From assembly GCA_036583965.1 (NCBI GenBank), contig JAZBQD010000014.1:41030990-41094989 (forward strand): a stretch of DNA of 64,000 nucleotides. Direction: 5' to 3'. A program made the translations under genes and the position numbers. Origin of the DNA: Prunella strophiata. Lineage: Eukaryota; Chordata; Aves; Passeriformes; Prunellidae. Position 1 is the stretch's first letter; each line of letters starts with the position of its first letter. The notes under the pieces were generated by a model, which saw only the letters and a program-made list of their open reading frames with translations, did not search any database and was not told the DNA's origin. Shown in pieces: positions 35,688 to 49,692 of the stretch.

Positions 35688-38600
35688 TCAAAGAGAATTA
35701 AAATCTATGGTATATAGAAGGAAGTTAACATTCAAATACAAAGTCCTTGTGATCCAAATTAAATTTTGTATTGAGCTTTCAACAGGGTGAAACATGTCAA
35801 TGTTGTTTTTTACATGTGTTGTATACCACTGCTTGCTGTGGTATGATCTGTGCAATGGCAGATGACACTTTTGATCTTACATTTTAGTTTGTTATCTTGG
35901 TTTCCATAACAGAAACTACAATCTGGTAAACTGCTGCATATTATAAATCACGACGGAACAGAATTTCTCATTTAATTTTCTGCAGGATTCACCATTTACC
36001 TAAAAAACTAATAAAATTTGTCATCATTCTCTCTCTGAGTCAAAAACTCAGCATAATATACCTGAATTGAAACTTTTTCTAATATTTTGAAAATGGCAAC
36101 GTGATCTTGGTTTGGTTTTTTTTTCCTTTTTTTTCCTTTCTTTTTCTTCTGCAGAAAGTAGCATGAATGCACAGTCTCTAAAAACGTCCCTAAAAGCACA
36201 AACTAATTTAGACACTCCAACCAGATATTTTGCAACTGCTTCTACTTGATTTGGATCAAAAATAACCTTAGAAAGAAAAATAAAGGGTTTATTGCTGGCT
36301 TTTTATTTTTCCCTAGAAAATCAGAAAACTTTGCATTTATTTTTAATGGGAAAAATTAATTAATAAATAATTTCTACAGCCAAAATTGATCAGAATTTTA
36401 AAACAGAAAATTTAATATACAATTTTTTTATTTATAAATCTGAAGGATTCTGGAAATTATAGATGCCATATACATAAATTAATCTTTCCAGAAGAATTCC
36501 TGAGGCTTATCTTTTGAAACAAAGAGAAGAAATATATATCATACCACACACAAAGACCTTGTGCTTCTAGATGTCCGTCACTGGTGTATTACATTTTAGT
36601 TATGTTAAACCTAAGTCTGATGAGGCAAAACCAGTTTCTTTCTACAGACCTCTAACTAGAAACCAAATGGGAAATGGCCAGAGAATTACACTGTCTTTTA
36701 TCAATCTAGTTTACACTGCCTTCGTTTCTTATGTTTAAGCTGCTATCTAATCCATTCCTAAACTCTATACCTACTTGCTAAAGCTAAAGTTCTAGGGAAA
36801 ACTGTTTCAATACCAGCCCAACTTGCCCTTGCTTAAATGTTGTATGCTGCACAGCAGTACAACAGTGCAAGCAGGTGGGTAGGTGGGACATCCATGGTCT
36901 GAGGAATACATCATAGTAGAAAGCACATCAGCATATCTTTCAATTCATGTTGTTTTCAGCTTCTCTTATTTTTCATTCATAAAATGTTGCAGATGTCAAA
37001 CAAGCTTATTCTTATGAGACAGAATATGCAAAGTGTAACATTAATTCACTGCCAAACTGAAAAATTTATAAAACATTTGATGGAGAGATGGTGGAGCACA
37101 TGTATTTACAGTGAAGGAGCTATCCCAAAGTACAGGATGGTTGACATGGAATTTAAAGATCTTAATGCTATAAAGGTCATGTTATCAGTGGCTTCATGAA
37201 CATTTGCAAAGACATGCCTGGGTAAGATAGTTGTCTCAATCAGACAGTGGAACTGCTTTACACCCACTCTTGTCATCAAGCTTAATGTTAATCAAATATG
37301 TTTTGGCAGATGGGGGCCAACAACATGATCTGCTGTGTGAGGAGATGAAACTGGATATTATACTGAAGAAAGCACTCATGTTACTTTAACTCACAGCTTT
37401 ATTGAGAAAATAAACTTATAACTGCCTATGGAGAATTCAGATAGTACAGTGTTGGAAACCCTGTGGCTACAAGAAAATTGATATTTTTTTCTTGGGGAAA
37501 GGATTTGTATGGTATGCAATAGATATGACACAGAACCATGCACTGAACAAAAGAAAAAGAACATATACAATAGTTGTTCATTATTTGTGTTATATTATTA
37601 AGTGTTGCTGTTAGCTCATTGAATCAACTATAAGACCTTTAGGAAAAAAGCAACATTTGTTTTCCAAGAAGGAATATGATAATTAAAAACAATCTTAACT
37701 CTGTCAGCCTTAATCCTGTGTTTTCAGAGCCTCTTGAGTTGGATTTGAGAGCCTAAAAATGTTCTCAAACTTACCTTTATATTATATATAAAAAGTAAGA
37801 TGGGATTTGATGGTGTAATTTCCTAACAATCACTTTGCATATTGCACACAATAAAGGATCTCTAAATATTTTATTATTCCTTAATAATCTAAGCACAGTG
37901 TAAACTTGATTCTCATACTGATTCTTAGCAATTTAATATTTCAGTTAATAATGAATGTGACAGGCTTAAAATATTCATGCATTAATACAACAGGAAATAT
38001 TAATACATTGGCGTATCTGACCAATGCATCAAAACATTAAAGGTAAAGTTGAAATTTAGTAATGGATACTTGCATACTTTATTCTATTGTATGAAGCTTG
38101 TAAGAAACAACAGAAAAATTCAGTCCTTGCATGTCATAATTAAACAAAACTTGGGCTTTATAATTTAAATAATCACTTGTATTCTATCTCTTAGATATTT
38201 TCTATGTAAGTGATATAAAAGTTGATTATGAACATCAGTTCTGATGTCCTCATTTCAGTACAAAATTTGATCATTTAACTTGGATGGTAAGGTCAATCTG
38301 CACATATATGTAAAATTGAATTCCATATCTGCATAACAAATATATGATGAAGTTTCAAAACAATCTGAGCAAATTAAAATATGTATCTAGATTATTATGA
38401 AGTGCTGTATTTAAAGAGTAGCTGCCAAAATAAATAAATATGTAAACAAACAAATAAATATAATCCATTAACAGTATTCAATTTTGTCCTCAGTATTGCT
38501 TTGTATGAGTATCTCTGCTGAGTTATAATTTTTTTTTTTTGGAAAGTCATGTCATTTTAGGTATTGATAGCAATATTAAGCATGTCTTAAAAAGCCTGCT

Positions 38601-39384
38601 ATTAGAAATGGTCTTCTGAATTGCACTTTGTCTTCATCATGGACTGATCAAATACAGAAACTTTTCTGTGTAGGCAATTTCTTCTTAAGACCTGAATTAT
38701 TTATCAATTTTTTTTCCCCTATGGAATAAAATCCTGCATTTTATTATTCTCTTTTATGTTTGTAATTTCTTAAAGTAACCCAACCAGACACCTTTTTCAG
38801 TAATGATAACATGCAATCTATTCATGCTTGATAAGCAGGTGAAAAAATGTAAGCTAATCAATTTTATATATTGAGGGTTCCTATTGTATGTCATTTTAAA
38901 TTTTTTTATTATAAATTATTAGAATTCTTTAAGTAGAAAGTAATTTAATTGTTTTAATTCTATCACCTTATTTAACACTTCACCTTGTCCTGTGTTTTGG
39001 AATAAAATATTTAATGAGTATAATACTCACAACTAATATTTCTGCAGTTATGTAGTGTTGCATTTCACTTGCTTTGGCATTCTTTTATTGTGTGTCAAAT
39101 ACATAATATTCTGCTTTCCACTTAAGAATCATCTTGAAAAGGAGAAACAATATCTATTCCTAAAAACATAACTAACATCCTTGGCAGAATTCAAAAATTT
39201 ATATACAATTCAAATACATATGAATTTATGTATATATTTCTAAACATACATAAAGTAAACATATAGATATTATTACATATATGTTCATGAAGGGGAAAGT
39301 GTGCTTAATCAATATGATTTCTTTCTAAAATGGGAAAATCTGGATAGACAGATGAGAAAAGAGCATTAATTTCACTGTTGACTC
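35688..39384. other. AT-rich non-coding DNA
   Basis: No gene or transposon body was recognised in 3.7 kb. The stretch at 38420-38465 is an AAATA/CAAA-type low-complexity patch. Open frames are short, and the longest (36984-37199, +) has no recognisable domain. Confidence 0.55.
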
Positions 39385-39970
39385 AAACCAGGAAACATTG
39401 ATCAATACCTCAGAGGTCTGTGCAGCCCTGCAGAAGGACATTAACAGATTGGAGAGATGGGCAGAGAGGAACTGTCTGAAATTCAGCAAAGGCAAATTCA
39501 GGATCCTGCACCTGGGGAAGAATAATCCCTGCATCAGCACAGGCTTAGGCCTGACCAGCTGGGAAGCAGCTCTGTGGAGAATGACCTGAGGATCCTGGTG
39601 GACAATAAGCTGTCCATGAGCCAGCAGTGCCCTTGTGGCCAGGAAAACCAATGGAATCCTGGGCTGCATTAGGAAGAGCATTGCCAGCAGGTCCAGGGAG
39701 GTGATCCTGCCCCTCCACTCAGACCTGCTGAGGCCACATCTGGAGTGCTGTGTCCAGTTCTGGGCTCCTCAGTGCAAGAGAGACATGGAGCTCCTGGAGT
39801 GGGTCCCACAGAGGATGACAAAGATGATCAGGAGAATGGAACAGCTCTCTTATGAGGAAAGGCTGAGGGAGCTGTGCCTGTGCAGCCTCAAGAAAAAAAT
39901 GACTGAGAGGGGACCTCATCAGTGTCTATCAGTATCTGAGGAAAGGGTGTCAAGAGGGGGTAGATGGATT
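39385..39970 (+). mobile_element. CR1 LINE internal fragment lacking the 3' end
   Basis: CR1 coding sequence is recognisable from about 39395 (CAGAGGTCTGTGCAGCCCTG) to about 39965, where similarity fades near GGGGGTAGATGGATTCTTCC. No CR1 3' module or octamer follows. Insertions by target-primed reverse transcription begin at the 3' end of the RNA, so its absence means a later deletion or rearrangement on the right side. Of the longer CR1 copies here, it looks the least diverged at protein level. Confidence 0.9.
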
Positions 39971-39985
39971 CTTCCCATACTGTGA
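39398..39985 (+). pseudogene. CR1 ORF2 fragment, broken
   Basis: Two open segments carry CR1 ORF2 blocks. The first, 39398-39589, includes RLERWAERNCLKFSKGKFR and LHLGKNNP, the region just after the catalytic box. The second, 39635-39985, includes TNGILGCIRKSIASRSREV and SYEERLRELCLCSLKKK. Between them the CR1 reading passes through another frame (LVDNKLSMSQQC), so indels separate the parts. There is no catalytic centre in the fragment and it is not functional. Confidence 0.92.
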
Positions 39986-42900
39986 GAGTGCATTGTGTTG
40001 CACAATGTGTTATATTTATAAAATTATGACAAATAAAACTGCTTAATATGCTACATGCAGTGTATTAATTTATTGCAAAAATCTGAACCAAACATTAAAT
40101 AAATCTTTGGAGCCCACTATGTAAACTTCAATAAGAAGTTTGTAAGATCCTAGAAATCTATAATTATTTCTGAAAAATTTGATGCCTATATGATAAAATT
40201 AGCTTCTCATTAGTTTACTATTGCAGTACTTTTTCTTCTAAGATATTATTGATCTGTGGAACTATGAGAAACTTCATTGATATGGATTTCCCTGGTAAAA
40301 AAATATTCTTCTAGCTGTTACTATTTCACATGAAGATCTTTCCTGCAGGTAGAGTGCAATTGTGCAAAGAAATCTCTCAGTTGTGTGTTTTGACACTACT
40401 TCCTTTTAAAAGAAATCATAAAAATTTATTTTTATATTTCAAACTGAATCCTTGGAATTATTCTTAACAGAAAAATATTTACTAAATACAAACACTTCAG
40501 TTTTTGTTTGTATGTTTTTATAAAAGTAGTAAAAAAAACCCCCGTTAAACGAGAAAAATTTTCATTAGGTTTTTACATTTTTAGCTGATACATGTTTCAA
40601 TGTAGTATGTTCTCCTAAAAAACATGCAATACTTGCATAGCTGAGCAGCTTTTCATACCCAAATCCCCACTGATCCTTGTGGCTCAAAAAGTGCAAGAAT
40701 AAACTACAGAAGCCCATATCAGGCAGTCAGGTGTAATTCCTCCATGTTTCTCTCAGATTTGAAACAGCTTGTGTGGCAACAAAATATCAGGCACAATATT
40801 TACAGTTATTTGAGCTTTATTATTCTTGACCAGGGCATTCAGAATATTACATAATCTAGTTAGATCTACCTATCTATTAGATATAGCTAGATGCATCTTT
40901 TGAAGGCTTCTGGGATGAAGGAAGAAAGTAGGATTTGGAAAAATGAAAAGAAAAAGGATTTCTGCATCCACACATAATTTTCTAATGGAAAAAAACAGCA
41001 AAATGTTGAACACAAGGAAAAAGATTGTAAAAAGAAAAAGCAAGATATTAAATATATCAAGAATTGCAAGTCAATATTATTCTTTAAATAGCATATATTT
41101 CCAAGGTTACCAAAAATTTCTCTTGCTCACTTTGTATGAAACCATACATTTTCAAAAGGCCACATTGGTCTTTGAGACACATTTTGAGAGAACCATGGAA
41201 GACCAAGAGCCCTCCCCTGTTCAGCTGATTGTCAGGAGCGATATATGTACTGACATTTGCTACTGCAGTGTGGATTTTCCATACTATCATCTCATGGTAC
41301 CAGCCCTAAATAAAATCACATGTACCATGCAGCTCACTATGAAACCTGCTGTACACTGAGTAACTTAAATTTTTTTTGTGCTGATGAATGTGCAAGAATG
41401 GTTCAATATCTGGGTTTATTGCTTGTTGAGATCTTGGAAACAGGACCTATTGTATTCTGATGGTTATTCTGATCTCTTTTTTCACTGCAGCTGAATGTTA
41501 GCACAAAAAAATATTTCTCAAAAGCAAATAGAAATCATACCTGCTTTATTTCATAAAGGTTCTTTCCTATATTAGTTAACAGCTATGAGGATGTACAGTT
41601 TGATCCAAGACCTTCACATTAGATATTGCTATCATCAAAGGGGATTCTGGTGTGGCGATGTGTGCAACCTCACTTTTGAAACTCTCCCTGTGATGCTTTT
41701 TATACTCAAACAGTTGTGACAGTGTTTCTGTCCTCCAAAACCTGAACAGGTGATCTGCATTAATACTTTTAATACAGATTTATTGACTGTTCAATAACTT
41801 TAAAAATATCAGTAGCCTTTTTTCTGAAATACAAAAGAAGCTGTCAATAACTATGCACGCACTTAACTCTAATCAATCCTCTCTTGTGTAAGAAATATTT
41901 TCATATGCAGGGGTAGGCAAGATTCACTTCTCAATATGTGTTTTTTGAATCATATAAGCATGTAAATTTATAACTTAATGTGCTAGGTCAGTGAGAATAA
42001 AGCATGGTTTTCATTATCTTTGTGCTTTTCAGATGATAGGGACTCTCCACTCTCAATTGTTTAACCCAGTACTGACTCCCAGACTCAGAGCATTGAGGAA
42101 TATTGTGCTATTCATTATATGAAATAGTTTTTAAATGTTGACTTCCTAATTAAAATACAAGGCTTTCTAATTTCCAAATCCTTGTGCTCTTATTCCCAAA
42201 GAATATTGTGCCATCAGTCACAGAATTTCTGACACTTTCTGTGGTGGGATACTTTTTGCTATATATCACCATTTAAACTATTCAGAAGAATTTAGCAGAG
42301 ATTCCTGTTATATTATATAAAAGAGTCCAACATAGCTTCAAATGTGGTACACTTAGAGCATTTTCAAAATGTAACGTTATATGAAGTTCCTTGTAATTTC
42401 CAGCCTTAGTTAGATATGAACGACCATTTTGCACAGGCAATAATACTCTTCATAGAAAGGATTATATGTCTGCATAAATCTTTGTAAAAGCCCATTAGTG
42501 GTATTTTCAGGAATAATCTAAGTAGAAAAGCATCTACACTAAGTGGAAGTATTAGTCCAGTTATGTCTAAAATTATTCTATTGATCATGAGCCAAAATTG
42601 AGCAACAAAATGATAATGCCACCACATTAGGATGAGAATTTCTTTTTTTTTGGCAGGCTATCCAAGAGTTTGTGGAAATAAAGTCATTAATCCCATTTAA
42701 TCTTGCTGATGTCATACACATGCCAAATTTTTTTTTCACCTTATTTTAAATGAGAATAAGGAACCAGAATAGTGAGACATGCAATTCTGGGACATGGAAT
42801 AATTATTTTCTGATACATTGTGATGTAGATCTTTATGCTAGACTTTAATGCATAAAACTTATTCTGAAGTAAAAAGTTTTGGGAACCTCACTTCAACAGT

Positions 42901-43264
42901 TTGGCTGTTTTAAACAGCAAAGAAAGAGGGCAGGAACTGTGTGATATGTGATATATCTTTAGACATTTTCTCCATAAAATCATCAACATCAGAGGAATTG
43001 TTACTTATCTGTGTCACCATCAAGAGGCAGTCTGGTAGGAGACCAAATAATTAAGTGGGCTGGACACTTCAAATAAGTCAGTGATAAATTGAAGATATCA
43101 AATAATGCAGCAACTACATGTATAGTGAACCAACATTTTCTACAGTGGAATTTATTAGGCACAGCAAGGTTTCTTCCAGAGATTTCTTTGGGAACTCTGA
43201 TTTGAGGGAGTTTTCTCTGACTGTGGTAAAGGATCCAAAATAATCAATGAGGCTGAATCAGACT
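39971..43264. other. AT-rich non-coding DNA
   Basis: No gene or transposon body was recognised. A 138-codon frame at 40943-41359 (+) starts Lys/Arg-rich and has no recognisable domain; it is probably chance. Confidence 0.55.
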
Positions 43265-43975
43265 AAGAGATCACAGTAAGACACTGGAGACTACCTAGTA
43301 CACACTCCTGATCTGTGCAGGACAGTCTCCAGTTCTAGACCAGTGAGCTATGGCTTTGTCTAGATAAATGTTAAAGTCTCCAAGAATGGAGATCCACAGC
43401 CTTTTTGCAAAATCACAGTACACTCTGCATTAACTCACAAGGGAAGACTATTCTCTTAATGTCCAGCTGAAGCTTCCTGAGATACTGTGTGACCCTTACC
43501 CCCTGTTGTATTATCTTTGACAACTGAGAAGAGTCTGTCTGCCTCAGTCCTGGAGCAGCCTTCAGGTAACCACAGGCTGCTATTGAATCATGAATTGCAC
43601 ACTGTCCTGCTGAACTAATAAACCTCATAATACCTTAACCCCTTCCTGTAAATCGTATGCCCTTCCCCAGGATAGCAGCCTTGTCTCCACTTTCCCACAG
43701 ACCTCTGGGGATTCAAAACTGGACTCAGCATTCAATACTCAGCCTTACTAGCTCTGAGCAGAGATGATATCTTCACTGCAGCTGCTAGTCATGCTGCTTC
43801 TGTTGTAGCTTAGGGTGAGGTTTTGCTTGTATGCTGTGAAAGTGCATTGTTGAATACAAATTCAGCCTGTATTCACTGTAATCCCCAGGTCCTTTCCAGC
43901 AAAACTGCTGCCCTGCCAATCACTTTCCCATTTGTACTGATTCCCTGAGTTGTTCTGCACTGTGTGTGTTTGGAG
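43265..43975 (-). mobile_element. ancient CR1 LINE fragment
   Basis: The + strand shows, in order, the complement of several CR1 3'-half landmarks, all degraded: CTACCTAGTACACACTCCTG, CAATGGAGATCCACAGCC, GCTGCTATTG, CTCTGGGGATTCAAAACTGGAC followed by TCAGCATT, TCTGAGCAGAGATGATATC, and CCCCAGGTCCTTTCCAGCA. Their order and spacing fit the end of ORF2 and the 3' region on the minus strand. Divergence is far greater than in the other copies and no long frame survives, which indicates an old insertion, perhaps shared with other bird orders. Confidence 0.8.
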
Positions 43976-46900
43976 GGAGCATGAGGATATGAACAGCAAT
44001 AACTGTACCAATGTCTGCCACTTACAAGGGGGAGATGTTTTCAGTCCCTTTAGATGGTATGTGAACTATTTAATCCCATAGCTTCCTAAAAAGCTTAATA
44101 ATTAATTTTCTGTGAATAGGAAAACCTAATTTATTCAGAGTCCAAGATCATAGTTTTTGACTGAAGCAATATATAAAGATAAGTATCAAAGATTCATTAT
44201 TTCATTTGTATCAGTGATACATTTAGATCAAGTTAAGACAGAGAACACTACTATAATCCAAAAGCAGCAGCAACCAGCAACAGAAGTTCATTCTGTAAGG
44301 GCAAAGAATATTGTAATTTTTCATACTAACCTTCTCTCATGAGGACTTAACAATAAACAAATGAAAAGAAAAATATATCTGTTCACAGTCTGGACATTTC
44401 CTCTTGGACAGGTAAAACATAATTCTTTAAAAAGGAACCCCATGAATGCTTTTGTTGTGAAATGTAGGATATTTTGTAGCTCTTTTCAGATGTTTCAGCA
44501 GAAAAAGAATTAGTAAAACAAAGAGTTGCTTTTCAAAATCTATAAAATCATAGCTGTCCAGCACTTAAGAACCATATTTGTAAACCACACTTTGAAAATT
44601 CTACAGTAATTAAGAAATCCCACACCCACATACATTTCAATCAAGCAAAATTTTTATAATTAAAATATTAGTATTTATGTATATTTCAGTCAATATGATC
44701 AATATTTTCATAGACCAGAAATTAAATTATTTATCAAAAATCTGGTTTCAAAAACATCCAAGTTATATAATTTTTTATCTTTGTTTTTAAATAGTTGACT
44801 TGCTTCTAAACCATAATTATTCATATTATGGCACATATTTTTCCTTTTTTTAAAAAAAGTATGCAGAGAATAAATTATATTTACATTCTAATTTCTCAAA
44901 ATACAGTACATTTGTTCTTATTTAAATCAGGTATGTTGCACACTGTTAAAATTATATCTTAGAAATTATAATTGGATTTTTTTGCATGAATGTCTCCATA
45001 GAGTGCTAAAAGATACGTTTTGCTAGAAAAAGAAAATATGAAATTAAGGTGCTATCTGAATTCCAAAGGTTTATCTTTGTATTGCAGAATTTTAAGCTGA
45101 AGTCAAGAATTAAGCAGGGACTATATATATGTGATATCAGTATAAAACTAAATAACTAATGTGAAAAGCAATGCAACAGTAAATGTAGCAGAATGGGGTC
45201 CTTCCTCTCATTTGCCTTCACTTTTCAGAACTAAGCTCTCCTAATGACAAAGTTCAAGGGAATTGCTTCTTGAAGCTAGCTCTAGGTCAGAGATTCAAAT
45301 GTTGTACCTGTATTACAGTATAGTTCTGTGCCCTTATTTAGCTCTTATTATCAAGCTTTCCATGTATTCCTTTTTTTTTTTTTTTTTTTTTTTTCCAATG
45401 CTTTCTTGGATTCTCTGATGGGATTTCAAAGAAAGTAGATTCATTGCTCCTCAAGGACAGAATTTACATGTTACTTTATTGATGAACAATTTAAGAATCT
45501 GGTTGGGTGCCACTGGGTATCAATTACAATTCTTGCAAGGGCCTGGCATGAATTTACTCACAATTAATGAGATGTCAGCACACTTGAAAGAAATGCATTG
45601 ATGTCCAATAGCAAAGTAATCAGACCCTCACAAGGCCAGGTAATATGAACATCTTTCAGAGAGGTTTCATCTATCTTAAATGTCATGGATAGATTCAGTA
45701 CACTTCACAAAGGGAAAGGATTGTGCAAGATAGAAGTACAATACTGGGACCATCCAAATGCTAAATTAAATGAAAATATAGTGAACCTAGGAAAGGAAAA
45801 GCCTAACTTTTGGGATATACCTTTGTAATTGTGTGTGTATAGGTATGTATATATGTACATATAAATATATATGCTCATAGATATACACAATCTGTATGAA
45901 CTTGAATCTAAAATTACCAACTTTTAAAATTTTTTGCTCACTTTTTTTTTCTGGATTAGGCAGAAGGGAAGTTTTAAGTGCCTGGGTTTTACATTTTGAA
46001 TCCTGCCTTTTATGGCTTTTCCTCTCTGGCAGAACCTAGTGCTGAGAGTTAAGTGCCTGGGTTTCATAGGGTACTTCTGAGGAGGGAAAACAAACACAAG
46101 ACAAACAACATGAATTTTTTGACAGCAACTGTTACAAAATTCCAAATGCAGATCTGTTTCTGAAATGCTACTTTTCTCCAGACTGTAAACCTGTGACTCT
46201 GGGCTTTGGAAATGACTTTGCTATGTACAAGTGTCAGAACCCACATTCTGTAAGCCATTAATAAATTATGCATGATCAGATTTTAAACAATGAAGCAGTG
46301 GTAATGATATGCAAGTTTACATACCACCTAGGATTAAAGTTAGGTTTTTAAATTCTCTTCAATCCAAGAAAATCTGGTCTAAGTAACCTTATCAGAGACA
46401 CCTGCATGGCATATTCCTGCTTCATGGGAAGCAGGGGATCAGAAGGTTCCGAGGGATCAGAAGATTCTAGCCATCAGGTTTCTGCCTAACTAGAAACTAT
46501 AAGAATGGGAATTGAAGCACTGACATTCTTCCTATTGCAGCTGTCTGATCAAACTCAACTGAGAGAAATTGTGCAAATTTTAGGAGCCAGATGGCAAAAA
46601 ACATGTGTACTGCTACAGCAAATACATTATCATTTTGGAAGTATTATTACTCTTATGTTTTTGCAAGTAGAGAAACTTGAGCCAAGTATTACCTGCTGTG
46701 AGCAGATGAGGGAGATTTTACATAACTTAATGATTGCAATTATTTTTTACTTATTTATAATAACAATCATATTCATATAACTAAAACTCATTTCTCAGAA
46801 AGAGCTTTTTATTTGCACTTAAGTGAACCAGCTGAAAAAGTGTTCCATTGTTGAAAGAACTGCTTGGAAGAGCTCATCCAAAAAATATTGTCCTGTCCTA

Positions 46901-49642
46901 GAAAACTTCCTAAGCAAGCTGATGGAACAAAAGTGCATAAGCAATTAAGTCCATCCAGATACATTCTTAATATAAAAGACCAAATATATTTGGTATAAAA
47001 TAATTTCACTGTGGGCAATGGTAATAGGAATATTAAATTGAAAATGCTATTGAAATGTTTACAAAAATGAGGAGCAGTTTAGAAACTAAGGCAGTATTTC
47101 TCCATTGCTATTCTTCAGATACTTCAAAAGTACCAATATGTCTAAATTGAAAATAATGATGCATGAAAGCTTCCTTAAGAACTACAGCTTTTAGTTTCCT
47201 CCAATTAAAATGGAACTAAGGAAGAGATTCTTTGCATTTGTTGGAGCATCAGCTTAAAATGGGATCTCCAAACTTCTTTATCTGCTTGATACAATCTCTT
47301 TAAAAAATTAAATATGTAATTGATTCAACTAGAGTATATATTGCATTGTGGAGCATCACATAAAAATTCTTTGATATATAGTATTCCTGTAATTAAATTT
47401 TAACTAACTCTCACTGCTTCAGGATAATGATGAGAATATGATAGTAATTCTCAACAGGATTTTCCTAGCAAACAATTTTTGATTACATATTACATTAAAC
47501 ATCCTAAATAAGGCTTTGATTTCTCTTAAATTAACATTAATTTATAATTTATAATAATTTGATACCAGTTAGATACATGCTTGACAATTTAGATACATGT
47601 TCACTGTTGTATAGTGCAACTAAATAGATGCTTTTATAACAAATTGGTGGTTAGTTACATTTGGATAATAAAACCAGAAATATAGAACTTTTGAGATTAA
47701 GATGAACATGTTGTGTTTGCTTTCAAAAATGTACACTGAGCAAAATATTTCACATAAGTACCTCAAAAATTTAGAAGTTCGTTCATTGTGATAGGACAGC
47801 ACTTGACACCTTAGACAAACTAACCATACCTTGGTGCAGTTTCCAAAGGGGGTGAAGGCCTGGGCTGTAGCTCCTGGCTGTTCCTCCTCTAGGAAACCCT
47901 CAGAGGAACACAGTTTTTCCAAGAGTCACTTGTCAAGAACCAAAGAAAAGTTGTGGTAAAAAGGAGTCTCATTGCCACTGCATTAGTATTTTTGACCACA
48001 AGCCAGTAACTTTTCCAGAAATACAGCAGCTACTTCAGGAGTTTAGAAAGCAGGGGCATCCTCTCTGGATCTCATGACTCAGTAGGAGAGTCTCCCTTAC
48101 ACTTTTATGTCTCTAGTGTCTGTATAATTCATTCTACCTTGATTCTAAGTCAATTTTACTTTGTGTAAGGTACTTTACTTTTTAATGCTAGTAAGTAATA
48201 GAGTAAACCTTGCCACTGAGCTTTGTTAAATGATACCTTAAAAAATTCTAATTAAAACCTCTTTTGCTAAAACTTTTGACAGTGATTCTTTGAATGACTT
48301 AAATCTTTCTTTCACTACAGTCATAGATCCAAAATTAAAAATTCCAGAGAAATGTAAAATATTTAATTTAAGAAAAAAAATCAAATTATTTCTGTAGTTT
48401 TTGTTTCCCAATATTACTGAAAACAAAACTGATGGTACCTCAGCTGCACTTTCCTTTCTGTTAGGTCAGCTAAGGCCTGCCTAGACCAGTAAGGGCGTTC
48501 TCTTCATGGCCATCCCAAATTTCTGCTCAGAAGGGAATAAATCTTAACTCTACATAGATTCCTGCAGTTTGGGTGAACATTTACAAAATTCCCTTATCTT
48601 CAAATAATACCACACCAAATTGTCTGATATGCTAGCTGTGACCATTGAGAATGAGTACAATACCATCCCAAATTGTGCCATTTAATCCCTGATTTAAAAT
48701 CTTTCCAAGGAGACAACTAATTCCCTCTGAATCAAAACATGCTTGGCATGGATTTCCTTAATTAAAATATTGATTTTTTTTTTTTTTAATCTCCATTACT
48801 TATTGTCTCTATGGACATGTAAAAAGGTGATGAAATATAATGTGCTTGCACTTGTTTGAGAGAAGAAAATACATCAGCAACACATTGAAAAGTTATTGTC
48901 AATGCAACTCAGATAGCCAGCAACTGTGGGGAAAGGAAGTAAGAGCACAAAGACTGTTTGAGCAAGAATTACTTCTTCTTGTGGAGAGTATTAAGGGAAA
49001 TAACTGGGAAAGTCATAAATGAAGAACAACTAAAATCCTGAAACCTTCTCTTGCCCACAGGTTTCTGGGAATCACTTGCACAATATATATGGTTATATCA
49101 CAGGAATTAATTAGTCTAATGGACCTGATAGGAAGCAGTAAAAAAATCCATGATATCAGTGATACTGCTCTGGTTTATTTTATTGGATTTCACACTCTGA
49201 GCACAAAGCATAAAGATAGAAAATGTATCTCCTGAAATATACAGGGCTCAAGAAGAGCAGCAGTCATATGGATAATTGGTGCTGTTAATATGTATGCTAC
49301 GGATCCTGCATTCTGCTCCTCCAGAAACATTGAAAAATAAAGCTAATTTTGGGCAATTGGGTGCATTGCTAGCAGTGCATTCAGTTAAAAAAAAAATCAT
49401 TTCCTCTTATGTGCTGCTTCACTGGATGCCTGATTAAAACCATTAATGTTCCCCTCCCTCCTCACAAGTCTAGACAACTCATGCCTAAAGAGAGAGATAA
49501 CCAGAGGAAGAGGACATTTCATAGTGGTACAGTAGAGAGAGAAGTTACTTGTAATAAGTCACATGCATAAAGCTTCTATTTGCAACTTTTTTAGTTATAA
49601 TCAGTAACCAGTTCTACTAGCCTTGAACTTTAAAGTCCCTTA
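43976..49642. other. AT-rich non-coding DNA
   Basis: No gene was recognised in 5.7 kb. It contains the T tract listed separately. The motif AGTGCCTGGGTTT occurs at about 45978 and again near 46053 in the same orientation, a small local repeat. A T run lies at 48774-48788. The 49330-49560 part has a balanced composition and might be a conserved element. Confidence 0.55.
45371..45394. repeat. poly(T) tract
   Basis: Pure T run of 24 bases between GTATTCC and CCAATGC. No retrotransposon body adjoins it. Confidence 0.93.
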
Positions 49643-49683
<41 letters not shown>

Positions 49684-49692
49684 CTCTCTCTC
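49643..49692. repeat. (CA)n(TC)n compound microsatellite
   Basis: About 19 CA/AC units run to 49680 and are followed immediately by TCTCTCTCTCTC. The dinucleotide array is uninterrupted and likely polymorphic. It is the kind of locus used as a genotyping marker. Confidence 0.96.
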
